A stretch of DNA of 64,000 nt from Segatella copri (GTDB lineage Bacteria > Bacteroidota > Bacteroidia > Bacteroidales > Bacteroidaceae), in the NCBI RefSeq assembly GCF_949820605.1, contig NZ_CATKVU010000007.1, positions 430,953 to 494,952 of the forward strand, given 5' to 3'. This document shows, piece by piece, positions 8,777 to 17,333 of this stretch (its first letter is position 1; every line of letters starts with the position of its first letter). Position numbers and translations under genes: made by a program. The notes beneath the pieces were generated by a model. That model was not told where the DNA came from and did not search any database. It saw only the letters and a list, made by a program, of their open reading frames with translations.

Positions 8777-8865
8777 CGGTATATTTTTTGAAACTTAAAG
8801 GAGTTAAGAAGTTAAGACAATAGTCTTTTTCCGTTCTTGACTATTAAAGATAGGAGATAATTCTT

Positions 8866-9681
8866 ATGCAGAAATATGCTGATTATATCAAACAGATAGA
8901 GATTGAATCTCTCTGGAGCGGTACCAAACATATTCTTTGGAACCTCGACCGCCGTGTCAATATCCTGAGTGGTGTAAACGGCGTGGGCAAGAGTACTATA
9001 TTGAATAAGGTGATAAAGGGTCTGGCGGCTGGCGGCGAATTTCCTAGTCACATGATCAAAGGTGTGCATCTGAAGGTGGAGCCGGAGGAGTCAAAGTGGA
9101 TTAGATATGATGTAATCCGCTCGGTAGATAGACCATTGATGAATGCCGAGATGATCAACAAGATAGACCTTACCCTGGTTACCGAACTCGACTGGCAGCT
9201 CTTCCAGCTGCAGCGCAAGTATCTGGATTACCAGGTGAACATCGGCAACCGCATCATCGCCGTGCTTCAGAGCGGCGAACCGGATGCTGCCTTCAAGGCT
9301 CAGCAGCTGAGCGAACCGAAGAAGATGTTCCAGGATATGGTAGATGGTCTTTTCAAGGATACCGGCAAGACCATTATCCGTACAGCCAACGAAATCCGCT
9401 TCAATCAGATAGGCGAGCAGCTCCTGCCTTATCAACTTTCGGCTGGTGAGAAGCAGATTCTTGCCATCCTCCTCACCGTGCTGGTGGAGGACAACCAGTC
9501 ATACATCCTCTTTATGGATGAGCCGGAAATCAGCCTTCATTTCGAATGGCAGAAGCAGCTCATCGGTCTGGTGCTAAAACTCAATCCGAACATCCAGATC
9601 ATCATGACCACCCACAGTCCTGCTGTGGTCATGGACGGATGGACCGATAGGGTGACGGATGTGAGCGACATCACGATATAA
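8866..9681 (+). CDS. AAA/ABC-type ATPase of an OLD/PARIS-like pair
   Basis: A 271-residue cytoplasmic ATPase with all ABC-class motifs: Walker A GVNGVGKST at 36-44, signature LSAGEKQ at 191-197, Walker B YILFMDEPE at 213-221, and switch histidine TTHSPA at 248-253. There is no membrane segment and no fused TOPRIM domain, so it is an AAA_15/AAA_21-type protein whose effector is probably the next gene, 16 bp downstream. Known pairs of this kind include PARIS (AriA ATPase + AriB DUF4435), where the ATPase holds the nuclease until triggered. RBS TAGGAG lies 11 bp before the ATG. Whether this pair defends against phage is inference. Confidence 0.85.
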   Translation: MQKYADYIKQIEIESLWSGTKHILWNLDRRVNILSGVNGVGKSTILNKVIKGLAAGGEFPSHMIKGVHLKVEPEESKWIRYDVIRSVDRPLMNAEMINKIDLTLVTELDWQLFQLQRKYLDYQVNIGNRIIAVLQSGEPDAAFKAQQLSEPKKMFQDMVDGLFKDTGKTIIRTANEIRFNQIGEQLLPYQLSAGEKQILAILLTVLVEDNQSYILFMDEPEISLHFEWQKQLIGLVLKLNPNIQIIMTTHSPAVVMDGWTDRVTDVSDITI

Positions 9682-9697
9682 GTGAAAAAGAAGTATT

Positions 9698-10696
9698 ATG
9701 GCTAAACGTTTAACTGATAATATCAATTCTCAGTTCTTCGAGGCAGCCAACAGGATGACCTCGAAGAAGGCTCGGCGCAAGATTGTGGCTTACGTTGAGA
9801 GCTATGATGATGTCTTCTTCTGGCGTTCTGTACTGGGAAAGTTTGAAAATGAAAAACGCTATTTTGATATCATGCTGCCTACCCGTAACCAGCATTTAGA
9901 CCGAGGCAAGAAGGCTGCAATCTCCAGTATGCTGAAGGGAGTAGGTAGGGATATGATAGCCTGTGTAGATGCCGATTACGATTATCTGCGTCAGGGCTCA
10001 ACCGAGTCTTCCAAGCAGATGTTGGAGAATCCTTTCATCTTCCATACCTATGCCTATGCCATTGAAAATTTCCAATGTTATGCCAGAGGATTGCACGAAA
10101 CCTGTGTGATGGTGACGCTCAACGACCGTCGCATCTTCGATTTCGAGCGTTTTCTTGAGTCCTATTCCCGTACCATCTGGCCCCTCTTCTTATGGCACAT
10201 GCTGTTTTATGTGCGTCATCGCAAGATGTCGATGCATTTTGATATGGCGGAGTTTGATAAGGTCATCATGCTGCCTTCTGTCCGAATCCAGGATCCTAAA
10301 TGGGCGATAGATTATTTGGGAAAGAAGGTGCGCGCAAAGCTGTTCCAGCTGGAGTGCCGCTTCAAGAAGTTTAAGGATGAGTTGGATGATATGGCTCTTT
10401 ACCTCAACAATCTGGGTGTAAACGAGAGCAATACCTATTTATATATTCAGGGGCATCATCTCTTCGACCTGGTAGTTAGTCCTATCGTCCAGAGCGTCTG
10501 CGATGCTTTGCGCAACGATAGGGAGAACGAAATCCGCGACCGTGCCCTCCATTCCGAGCAGGCCCGCACCGAAATGGCATGTTATGAGAACAGTCTGGGC
10601 AAGGTGAAGATGATGATGAAGAAGAACACCTTCTACCAGTTCTCTCCCGAATTCCAGAAGATACAGGCGGATGTGGAAGAATATTTGGAAAAATAA
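9698..10696 (+). CDS. DUF4435 (TOPRIM-like) protein paired with AAA ATPase
   Basis: A 332-residue protein. Residues 27-130 match the DUF4435/TOPRIM layout: the conserved glutamate in AYVESYDDVFFW (E34, D37, D38), the acidic strand end IACVDADYDYL (D91-D95), and the AIENFQC segment at 122-128 that corresponds to the ENY-type motif. In PARIS the DUF4435 partner AriB is a metal-dependent nuclease. The rest (130-332) is helical and unassigned. It is translated with the upstream ATPase (16-bp gap) and the unit ends before a palindromic array cut by an IS256 element. Confidence 0.8.
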   Translation: MAKRLTDNINSQFFEAANRMTSKKARRKIVAYVESYDDVFFWRSVLGKFENEKRYFDIMLPTRNQHLDRGKKAAISSMLKGVGRDMIACVDADYDYLRQGSTESSKQMLENPFIFHTYAYAIENFQCYARGLHETCVMVTLNDRRIFDFERFLESYSRTIWPLFLWHMLFYVRHRKMSMHFDMAEFDKVIMLPSVRIQDPKWAIDYLGKKVRAKLFQLECRFKKFKDELDDMALYLNNLGVNESNTYLYIQGHHLFDLVVSPIVQSVCDALRNDRENEIRDRALHSEQARTEMACYENSLGKVKMMMKKNTFYQFSPEFQKIQADVEEYLEK

Positions 10697-10741
10697 TATG
10701 AGTAAGAAGCTACAGTAGGTAGATAACTGGATAATAAAAAA

Positions 10742-10763
10742 ACGTCCAACAGGTGTTGTGGGG
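10742..10763. repeat. Left fragment of a 22-bp palindromic repeat array, cut by IS256
   Basis: A single 22-bp unit (ACGTCCAACAGGTGTTGTGG...) matching, in inverse, the units at 12141-12184 on the other side of the IS. The complement contains CCTGTTGGACGT, shared with the unit at 12141-12162. Confidence 0.7.
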
Positions 10764-10812
10764 GGTGTAATTTAAACTGTGTCAAGGCTTGTTCTTAACT
10801 TTCATTCCCACT

Positions 10813-10840
10813 CCCTGCTGGGGGCATGCCCCCAGCAGGG
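10813..10840. terminator. Perfect 28-bp palindrome at the IS256 transposase 3' end
   Basis: CCCTGCTGGGGGCA and its exact complement with no loop bases. It lies between the transposase stop (10861) and the left terminal repeat; on RNA it would form a strong hairpin and probably ends the transposase message or blocks read-in. Confidence 0.6.
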
Positions 10841-10860
10841 AAGCCTTTTCGGCTGCAAAG

Positions 10861-12066
10861 TTACATAATTTTAAATCTATCTCCAAATTTTATTGCCAAT
10901 TGTTGAGAAATTTGTCCCCAATTTGCCAGTGACATAGTCCATTTCTTACGGATGTTGCGATAAGCTAAGTACACAAGCTTCTCCAAAGAATTATCCGTAG
11001 GAAAGACCCCTTTAGTCTTTGTGACCTTTCTTACCTGTCTGTGATACCCCTCAACCGTATTGGTCGTATAAATGAGTTTACGGATGGCTGGAGTATATTG
11101 GAAATATTCTGTCAGACGTTCCCAATTGTCACGCCATGACTTGATGACAATTGGGTACATCTCTCCCCACTTAGACTCTAACAGGTCTAAATTAGCAGCA
11201 GCGGAGTCTTTGTTTACTGCACCATATACTGTTCTTAAATCCTTGATAAACTCCTTTTGATGCTTACTGCCAACATACTTGATAGAATTGCGTATCTGAT
11301 GGACAATACAGAGCTGCACAGAACTCTCAGGAAATACGCTTTGGATGGCATCCGGGAAGCCTTTGAGACCATCAATACAACAAATCAAGATGTCTCGAAC
11401 ACCACGGTTCTGAAGATCCGTAAGAACTTCTAGCCAGAAGTTAGCTCCTTCACTCTTAGACACATACATACCTAACAGTTCTTTTTGGCCTTCCTTGTTG
11501 ATGCCAAGAATGTTGTAAATGGCTCGTGTGACAGCTCTGCCATTCTCATCCTTTACCTTATAATGGATAGCATCAAGCCAGCAAATGGCATATACAGGAT
11601 CGAGCATGCGAGACTTCCAGGCGGTGATTTCGGGTAATACACGGTCTGTTATAGAGCTGATAGTATCGGCTGATAGAGTTGTGTTGAACTCACGCTCAAA
11701 GTAGCTGCTGATGTCACGTGTGCTGGTGCCCATGGCGTACATCTCAATAATCTGGTCTGCCATGCCATTGGCAAGAATAGTCTCACGCTTCTTTACGGTC
11801 TCAGGTTGGAAAGTTCCGTCTCGGTCACGAGGAGTCTCTATAGTGACCTCACCATATTTTGTTTGAACCTTCTTACTCATCTTACCATTACGACGATTGC
11901 CGGAAGAGCGTTCCTCGTCACTTAAATGAGCGTCCATCTCACCTTCGAGAGCTGAGTTGAGAATACGCTCTAACAATGGAGCTAATGCTCCGTCCTTGCC
12001 AAATAAGGCTTCACCACTACGCAACTGCTGAGCTGCTTTCTTGTAATCAATTTCTAAGTTGTCCAT
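10861..12066 (-). CDS. IS256-family transposase (complete)
   Basis: A 401-residue Transposase_mut-family DDE enzyme. The acidic triad is visible: D165 in CWLDAIHYK, D232 in CCIDGLKGFPDA, and E339 in TTNTVEGYHRQ. The intact LCIVHQIRNS motif and the helical insertion between D232 and E339 are typical. The N-terminal part (GNRRNGKMSKKVQTKYGEV) is the usual DNA-binding region. Full length with no frameshift, so probably active. The start at 12066 lies inside the element, 57 bp from its right end. Confidence 0.95.
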   Translation of the reverse strand: MDNLEIDYKKAAQQLRSGEALFGKDGALAPLLERILNSALEGEMDAHLSDEERSSGNRRNGKMSKKVQTKYGEVTIETPRDRDGTFQPETVKKRETILANGMADQIIEMYAMGTSTRDISSYFEREFNTTLSADTISSITDRVLPEITAWKSRMLDPVYAICWLDAIHYKVKDENGRAVTRAIYNILGINKEGQKELLGMYVSKSEGANFWLEVLTDLQNRGVRDILICCIDGLKGFPDAIQSVFPESSVQLCIVHQIRNSIKYVGSKHQKEFIKDLRTVYGAVNKDSAAANLDLLESKWGEMYPIVIKSWRDNWERLTEYFQYTPAIRKLIYTTNTVEGYHRQVRKVTKTKGVFPTDNSLEKLVYLAYRNIRKKWTMSLANWGQISQQLAIKFGDRFKIM

Positions 12067-12123
12067 AATATAAAAACTGTGTTAAACTACTTTTATTGTA
12101 GCTTGACACAGTTTAGTTTACAC

Positions 12124-12184
12124 TCTCGTGTTGTGCGATTGCACATCAACTGTTGGACGTTTACACATCAGCTGTTGTGCGGCT
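12124..12184. repeat. Right part of the 22-bp palindromic array cut by IS256
   Basis: A partial unit (12124-12140) followed by two 22-bp units at 12141-12162 and 12163-12184, sharing CACATCA(A/G)CTGTTG. The second is a near-perfect palindrome (CACATCAGCTGTTGTG). With 10742-10763 the original locus would have held about four units, as at 29930-30017 and 34171-34258. Confidence 0.65.
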
Positions 12185-12298
12185 GAAGAAGGCTATATAT
12201 CGTCAACGACATATGTTAATTCTTCGACCGACTTCTTATACTTGTTTCAAAGACTTGATTTGTATGCTTTAAAAGTTTGATATGTATGTTTCGAAGAA

Positions 12299-13669
12299 CT
12301 ATTCTTCATAACCTTTGTCTGCCAATTGTTTTAATGCAACATCTGCTTCATTGAAGGTTTCCTCGTATATGGAGTTTAGCAATGATGCCTTGACCTTGAC
12401 AAGTTTATAGTAAGCTTCTTTCTTGGTACGCTCATACTTTTCGTCATCAGTAGGGCTGGTAAAAGTCTTCTTTGCAGTTTCTGCTTCAGTCGTGATGGGT
12501 TTCCAAATAAGTTGTCGCAATTGGTCTCTTTGCGACTTCACATTGCCTGCAGTGGCTTGTGGCATGTTCTCTATCGTAGAAGCTAATTTGTTATATTGCT
12601 TGTCTACTAAAGTCTGCACTTCGTTTTCTGTCTTTTCTTCTGTTTTTACTTCTTCATCTGAGCTGGTGTTTGGGACAGATGAAGTATAGTTCTCGAAAGA
12701 ATCGTCAGGGATAGGGTCAGCTACATGGAGGCTGTTCAGTATATGGATATAGGCATTTTTCTTTTGTACGAAAGCCTTGATGGCATTCTGCTGCTTTTCA
12801 GCTAAAGCCTTTGAATCTTCTCCTCCTTCACCATCATTGAATTGGCAGTTTATTGGCGTCCATACTAACTTTGTCACACGATAAGCACATTCTGTATAAT
12901 TTTCTGTAGTAGGGGCAGGCATACCATCTATTACCGCAGTCAATGAATCTAACTGTGTGGAGATGGATGTCTCTATTTGTTTATGTGTCTGTGAAGTGTC
13001 ATAGAATAAATATCCAAAACCTCCTGCAAGTCCTCCAAAGAACAAGACGGCAAAGATACCTATCATCCATCCACTAACGTTTTTTTTCTTACTTTGTTTT
13101 TGATAGAAATCCAATAGTGGCATAAAACGAGGATCTCCTGCCATTCCTGAATTCTTCACCTTGTCTATACAACGGCAGAATAGTTTCCAATATGCCTGTT
13201 GCTCTGTATTGCCATGTCTGTCAGCATTTTGTTTAGAAAGCTGCATAAGTTCCAATACATCTTCCAACGAATTGGGAATAGGATAATTCTCAATAAAAGA
13301 CACTCTCTTGGTTTCTAACATAACCTCTGTAAACATATTTCCTCCTTGAAGTTTTTGGAGGCCTTCATTAAACTTCTCTGTAGTTTGGTTGGCATTGACA
13401 TTTCTGAATTCATAGCCACATTCTTCACATCTCAAAGCACCTGTTTTGACGGGAGCTCCACAACTTGGACACTTCACTATATTACCATTTTTTGATGGGT
13501 TGTTTGACTTCTTCATTTTTGTTAGACGTCCTTCCACAACAACCATCACCTCGTCAGGGTCTTCACCACATGCTTGTGCACGTTTGCGAAGTATGTTGCG
13601 TTCCTGTTCGGTAATAACACCATCGGCAAGTACGCCGTCAATAAGTTCTTCTAAATCTTTTGTGTACAT
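12299..13669 (-). CDS. TerB-like N-domain / zinc-ribbon / single-TM protein, last gene of a seven-gene operon
   Basis: A 456-residue protein of unknown function. Residues 1-52 form a helical module (LIDGVLADGVITEQERNIL...) resembling the acidic half-repeat of TerB-like domains; the same module starts the proteins at 16462-17316 and 17334-18806. A zinc ribbon follows (CPSC at 67-70, CEEC at 81-84), then a helical region, one transmembrane segment at about 199-223 (GWMIGIFAVLFFGGLAGGFGYLF), and a 230-residue outer part with two related Trp-containing repeats (KLVWTPINCQF and QLIWKPITTEA). That suggests a cytoplasmic sensing head and a duplicated extracytoplasmic domain. It is 12 bp after the preceding gene. 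Confidence 0.75.
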   Translation of the reverse strand: MYTKDLEELIDGVLADGVITEQERNILRKRAQACGEDPDEVMVVVEGRLTKMKKSNNPSKNGNIVKCPSCGAPVKTGALRCEECGYEFRNVNANQTTEKFNEGLQKLQGGNMFTEVMLETKRVSFIENYPIPNSLEDVLELMQLSKQNADRHGNTEQQAYWKLFCRCIDKVKNSGMAGDPRFMPLLDFYQKQSKKKNVSGWMIGIFAVLFFGGLAGGFGYLFYDTSQTHKQIETSISTQLDSLTAVIDGMPAPTTENYTECAYRVTKLVWTPINCQFNDGEGGEDSKALAEKQQNAIKAFVQKKNAYIHILNSLHVADPIPDDSFENYTSSVPNTSSDEEVKTEEKTENEVQTLVDKQYNKLASTIENMPQATAGNVKSQRDQLRQLIWKPITTEAETAKKTFTSPTDDEKYERTKKEAYYKLVKVKASLLNSIYEETFNEADVALKQLADKGYEE

Positions 13670-13681
13670 ATTTTCTTCTGT

Positions 13682-14032
13682 TTAAAGTTTCTTGATTTGA
13701 TTCATTCTGTAAAGTATAACTATATATATCAGCAACAAAATGCCATTTATAATAATGTAGTATGGCATTTTTATGCAGATGGCTGCAAAGCAGAAATGGC
13801 TGATGAGAAAAACAAATAGGAATAGGGACGACATAATCTTGATATTTATTCCAAGTTTATTGGAATCATATTGCAATCCTACTATAGGAACAAGAACTGC
13901 CGTGAAGCATGTTGTGCTGGCGATACCGCATACGATGTCGTTTTTCTCTCCTTCCGCTATGCTGAAAGCTAAGTAGCCTATTAGTACAGCCATCGCAATA
14001 GCTATAATAGTGAGCACAGTGTTAATCCTCAT
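13682..14032 (-). CDS. Small four-TM membrane protein
   Basis: A 116-residue hydrophobic protein with about four membrane segments (TVLTIIAIAMAVLIGYLAF, then about 35-50, 66-84, 88-108). A longer frame opens at 14149, but its first 39 residues overlap the upstream gene and are hydrophilic, so I place the start at ATG 14032 (MRINTV). It lies 17 bp after the GYF protein gene and 12 bp before the zinc-ribbon gene, inside the same operon. No family is recognised. Confidence 0.65.
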   Translation of the reverse strand: MRINTVLTIIAIAMAVLIGYLAFSIAEGEKNDIVCGIASTTCFTAVLVPIVGLQYDSNKLGINIKIMSSLFLFVFLISHFCFAAICIKMPYYIIINGILLLIYIVILYRMNQIKKL

Positions 14033-14049
14033 AATTGTGATATTTTTTG

Positions 14050-14406
14050 TTACATATTTGTTGGCAATGGCGGTGGTGACAGAGCCACAATTTTGAGAAT
14101 AGCGGGTATCTTCTCTATCGGCTGCCAATTCTGCATGCCTGGCATCCATGCCAAGGTATCTTTGGTTACGGTCTTGTTGGTTACCAACTGAGAAAATTCG
14201 CTTTCACTTAGTGGCCCTATGGAACTTCCTTCTATTGCCACATAGATAGTTGTAGGCGATGGTGTTGCAGAAATCGTCTTTATCGAACCTGGTACATACA
14301 TGTTCTGCATGCTTTCGTTCATGACGTTGACCATCTGCCGTGCCATTGACATTCCCAGACCGAACTCTACGAGCCGGTCCAGGGAAAGAAAATTGTCATT
14401 GTTCAT
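14050..14406 (-). CDS. GYF_2-domain protein
   Basis: A 118-residue soluble protein. Residues 52-108 form a GYF_2 domain: IYVAIEGSSIGPLSESEFSQL, KTVTKDTLAWMPGMQNWQPIE. This domain binds proline-rich peptides and is often fused to SPFH or membrane proteins in bacteria. The next-upstream gene product carries a second GYF_2 domain and a C-terminal proline-rich tail (PPPPTPGDMGTPPPPPAQ), a plausible ligand for this protein. The tail here (SPPPLPTNM) is also proline-rich. Spacing to both neighbours is 17 bp. Confidence 0.78.
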   Translation of the reverse strand: MNNDNFLSLDRLVEFGLGMSMARQMVNVMNESMQNMYVPGSIKTISATPSPTTIYVAIEGSSIGPLSESEFSQLVTNKTVTKDTLAWMPGMQNWQPIEKIPAILKIVALSPPPLPTNM

Positions 14407-14423
14407 ATTTGTTGTATTTTATA

Positions 14424-15800
14424 TTATTGTGCAGGAGGAGGTGGAGGGGTTCCCATATCACCAGGAGTTGGAGGTGGTGGACATGTTGGGGCAAACAGGC
14501 TACTTAGTTCCTGTACGTTGCCAGCCAGTTCCCATTGAACCATGCCCTGTTTCCATACGTATGTTTCTTTGGTGAGTTGTCCCATTTGTGCCATTTGTTG
14601 TAGTTGAACCATCTCGTAAGGTCCCATCTGTTGTCCGTTGACTGATAGCATATACTTTATGTTAGGCATAGGTGGAGGCGTGTTCATTGCATTTTGCATT
14701 TGTTGTCCCATGTTGTTCATCATGCCAGCCATTTGGTTGCCGAGTGCGCTTCCCATCATCATGCCTGTCATCATTCCTGCGGGGTTCATGGAATTGTTTC
14801 CTCCGCTTCCCATATTCATGTTTCCCATCTTTCCTAAATTCTGTGCTGTAGTTTTTAGAACATCAGCCTGTAATCCGGCAGAGAAAGCACCCATGTTGTT
14901 TTGCTGGGTCTGCAGATGTTGGGCATATTGTCCCTCCTCGCGTTGTATTCTCATAGTCTCTTTCATATTCTCCATGTTAAGAGCTTGAGTATCCTTGAGA
15001 TTTTGAATGTTGAGGTCGGCTTGCGCATGCATGGTTTTTGCCGTGATGTCACCCGTTAGTCCTTTTACTTGCAGATAAGCTTCTGATTCTTTGTCGATTT
15101 CTATAGCACCGATGTCGAGATGTTTCATCTTTACGCCAAACTCGTCAATTCGATCCTTTAAATTCTTTTCAAGGAAATCACTGATTTCATCTATCTTGCG
15201 TTCCATCTGTACTACAGGCATTCCGAGATCTGATGGAACATTGGTAACAAGTCCTTTTATTTTTCTTACCAGTACGTCCTTAATCTGTCGTTTGAAGGCA
15301 TCAAGGCTGAAATCGATAAGTCGGTTGAGTTTAATGAAGTTTTTATAATCCTCCAATGCAAAAGTCAATGTACCACGCACTGCCACAGGAACGGGATAGT
15401 CGGGAAGACGAGGGTCTGCCACGTCGAAGTATGGTACGGCGAACCTAACCTGATTGCTGCCTTGAAGATTGAGGTAATACACTTCTGCCTGGAATGGTGA
15501 TTCTCCACCAAATGCCATTCCTACAATGCTGCTAAGAACCGGGAAGTTAGCAGTCTTGATAGTGTCATCGTATGGCCCAACGATAAAATCCTGGCAAGGA
15601 CCATTTTTCTGTTTGTACACAAAGACCGCAACCTCTCCGTCCTTTACACGAAGGCTGCTGCCGTAGCGAATAGCATTTTCCCTACTTGTAGAGTTGACTT
15701 CCTGTCCTAATGGTCGCCATTTCCACACCAAATACTCTGTTTCATCGCAGCGGATGACATTCATCAGTCCGCCGCCTTTACCTTTTCCAAATAATCCCAT
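14424..15800 (-). CDS. SPFH-domain protein with C-terminal GYF_2 domain and polyproline tail
   Basis: A 458-residue protein of the SPFH/virion-core-like group (YdjI type). Residues 1-250 hold the SPFH-like domain, starting MGLFGKGKGGGL and containing WKWRPLGQEVNSTS and FKRQIKDVLVRKIKGLV. A helical stretch (250-310) is followed by a Met/Asn/Gly-rich low-complexity segment (about 318-378), a GYF_2 domain (about 380-437: YMLSVNGQQMGPYEMVQLQQM, YVWKQGMVQWE) and a proline-rich C-terminus. SPFH proteins form membrane-associated oligomers. Gaps to the neighbouring genes are 17 and 11 bp, so it belongs to the operon. Confidence 0.85.
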   Translation of the reverse strand: MGLFGKGKGGGLMNVIRCDETEYLVWKWRPLGQEVNSTSRENAIRYGSSLRVKDGEVAVFVYKQKNGPCQDFIVGPYDDTIKTANFPVLSSIVGMAFGGESPFQAEVYYLNLQGSNQVRFAVPYFDVADPRLPDYPVPVAVRGTLTFALEDYKNFIKLNRLIDFSLDAFKRQIKDVLVRKIKGLVTNVPSDLGMPVVQMERKIDEISDFLEKNLKDRIDEFGVKMKHLDIGAIEIDKESEAYLQVKGLTGDITAKTMHAQADLNIQNLKDTQALNMENMKETMRIQREEGQYAQHLQTQQNNMGAFSAGLQADVLKTTAQNLGKMGNMNMGSGGNNSMNPAGMMTGMMMGSALGNQMAGMMNNMGQQMQNAMNTPPPMPNIKYMLSVNGQQMGPYEMVQLQQMAQMGQLTKETYVWKQGMVQWELAGNVQELSSLFAPTCPPPPTPGDMGTPPPPPAQ

Positions 15801-15811
15801 AAGTTTTTATT

Positions 15812-16423
15812 TTACATGTTGAAGTCTTTCTTGTCGTATGTCGCACCATTCAGTCCCATGCTGGTAATGGTAGATGTATGGATGACCTGTTTCGTGTCAT
15901 CAAACTTGACATCGTTGGCATATTCTATCAAAGCCACAGAATTTTCAGTCAATAGATCATACTTATACACATTGTAGAAAGTGAATCGTTGTTCATCCGG
16001 TTCTGTAACGTTGGAGATAATATACACGTAGTGGTTTTGGCATCTGATGTCCTCGATTTTGCCTTCAAAATTTTTGGATGAAGGACTTTTGCTCTCGTCA
16101 TTCTCATATACCATTATCATATTGTCGAAAGCGTTCACGGTGAAGACTCTACCATTCACATTGATTTCACCATCCAATTTCTTGTTGGTAACCTGCCTGG
16201 TAGCAATTTTTCTTGTTGCTTGCTTTTTTCCAATAGACTTCTTTGTAACCTGTTTCTTTACCCCTTTTTTTTGTTGTGCGTTGGCAGTACTTTCTTTTGT
16301 CAATTTTGTTGTAGATTCAGAAGTGTAGATTTCTTCTGCAATCGCCAGAGAGGTAACTTGTGGCATAAATATTAAACTTAATGCCAGTGATGACACGAAT
16401 AAACATTTTTTCTTTTGTTTCAT
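15812..16423 (-). CDS. Secreted basic-linker protein of unknown function
   Basis: A 203-residue protein with a signal peptide (KKCLFVSSLALSLIFMPQVTSLAIA, cut near residue 29). Residues 35-85 are a Lys/Thr/Gln-rich low-complexity stretch (KKQVTKKSIGKKQATRKIATRQ), followed by a beta-rich domain at about 88-203 (GEINVNGRVFTVNAFDNMIMVYEND). Nothing recognisable in function. It sits 11 bp upstream of the SPFH gene and 38 bp downstream of the YARHG gene on the same strand, and is the only clearly exported soluble product of the operon. Confidence 0.65.
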   Translation of the reverse strand: MKQKKKCLFVSSLALSLIFMPQVTSLAIAEEIYTSESTTKLTKESTANAQQKKGVKKQVTKKSIGKKQATRKIATRQVTNKKLDGEINVNGRVFTVNAFDNMIMVYENDESKSPSSKNFEGKIEDIRCQNHYVYIISNVTEPDEQRFTFYNVYKYDLLTENSVALIEYANDVKFDDTKQVIHTSTITSMGLNGATYDKKDFNM

Positions 16424-16461
16424 ATTTTTTTCTTTTATAGTTTATAAGAATTAATCTTGGT

Positions 16462-17316
16462 CTATTCTTCTTCGTAACATTTGATAAATTGCACGTTCCT
16501 TCGTTCAACTTTTGACAAACGTGATGTGACGTCTGTATATTTTGGGGCGTACCAACTCATATTGTTAAAGTAGTTCCGGAGATCTGCACTTTTGAATATG
16601 TAGCCATGTTTTGCATATAACCAGTTGCGAAGAATACGTAGGTCGTTCTTGGACATGCCTACTATATCTTGATGAACAAGTTCTCTTGCAGATGCTTCTT
16701 TGGCAACAAATTTCAGTCGACCTGTATCGTAGTCATCGTTCTCGTTACTATCGTCTGCCTCGCTGATGTCGTTTTCTGAGTTGTCATCATTATTATTAGT
16801 CGATTTCTCTGCCATGGAACTGTCTGCTTGTTCGTTAGAATCCGTTGTGTTCTTGTTTGCCTCGTCTGGAGTATTAACTACGATTTCCGTACTATCTGTT
16901 CTTGTTGTAGATTTTTCTGTTTCTGACGAAGGTTGGAACAAGGAGACAACCCCCAGTAAGAGAACTGCTATAACAGGGGAAAAGACAACAATCAAAACGG
17001 CAATAGCCAATAGACGTGCCCATTTGTTATGGACTATCAGTTGTATGAAGTCTTTGAAATTGAAACCATCGTCTGTTGGATATTCAACACTTGGTTTATC
17101 AATTTTCTGCTTCTGGCTGTCTACACGATATGCCGTGGCGTTATTCAACATCTGGTGTTGTGCCAGATAGATATATCCGTCGATGACAATATCCAATTCT
17201 TCGTCATCGATTTTATATTTTTCAGCCTCTTCATGAAGTTCTTTGCGCTGTTGTGGTGAAATGTTTCCATTTCCGACATATCGCTTTATCTTTGATTCAA
17301 ATTCTTTTGAGTACAT
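16462..17316 (-). CDS. TerB-like N-domain / single-TM / YARHG-domain protein
   Basis: A 284-residue membrane protein. Residues 1-55 (YSKEFESKIKRYVGNGNISP...) are the helical module shared with the zinc-ribbon and 490-residue proteins of this operon. A transmembrane segment spans about 101-126 (LLAIAVLIVVFSPVIAVLLLGV), followed by an Asp/Asn/Ser/Glu-rich linker (130-205). Residues 215-284 form a YARHG domain (LRILRNWLYAKHGYIFKSADL, then YFNNMSWYAPK), an extracytoplasmic domain thought to contact the cell wall. The layout suggests a protein linking the periplasm to a cytoplasmic partner. Confidence 0.8.
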   Translation of the reverse strand: MYSKEFESKIKRYVGNGNISPQQRKELHEEAEKYKIDDEELDIVIDGYIYLAQHQMLNNATAYRVDSQKQKIDKPSVEYPTDDGFNFKDFIQLIVHNKWARLLAIAVLIVVFSPVIAVLLLGVVSLFQPSSETEKSTTRTDSTEIVVNTPDEANKNTTDSNEQADSSMAEKSTNNNDDNSENDISEADDSNENDDYDTGRLKFVAKEASARELVHQDIVGMSKNDLRILRNWLYAKHGYIFKSADLRNYFNNMSWYAPKYTDVTSRLSKVERRNVQFIKCYEEE

Positions 17317-17333
17317 TCTTTTAGATTTTGAAA

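Larger units (their letters stand above)
10765..12123 (-). mobile_element. IS256-family insertion sequence
   Basis: A 1359-bp element. Terminal inverted repeats are GTGTAATTTAAACTGTGTCA at the left (10765-10788) and the inverse of GTGTAAACTAAACTGTGTCA at the right (12100-12123). One transposase on the minus strand. The 8-bp target duplication usual for IS256 is absent: the flanking octamers TGTGGGGG and TCTCGTGT do not match. Confidence 0.88.

Noticed and set aside
14033..14149. Longer start (39 extra residues) for the four-TM protein
   Set aside because: The extension overlaps the GYF gene in another frame and is hydrophilic and unlike a membrane protein start.
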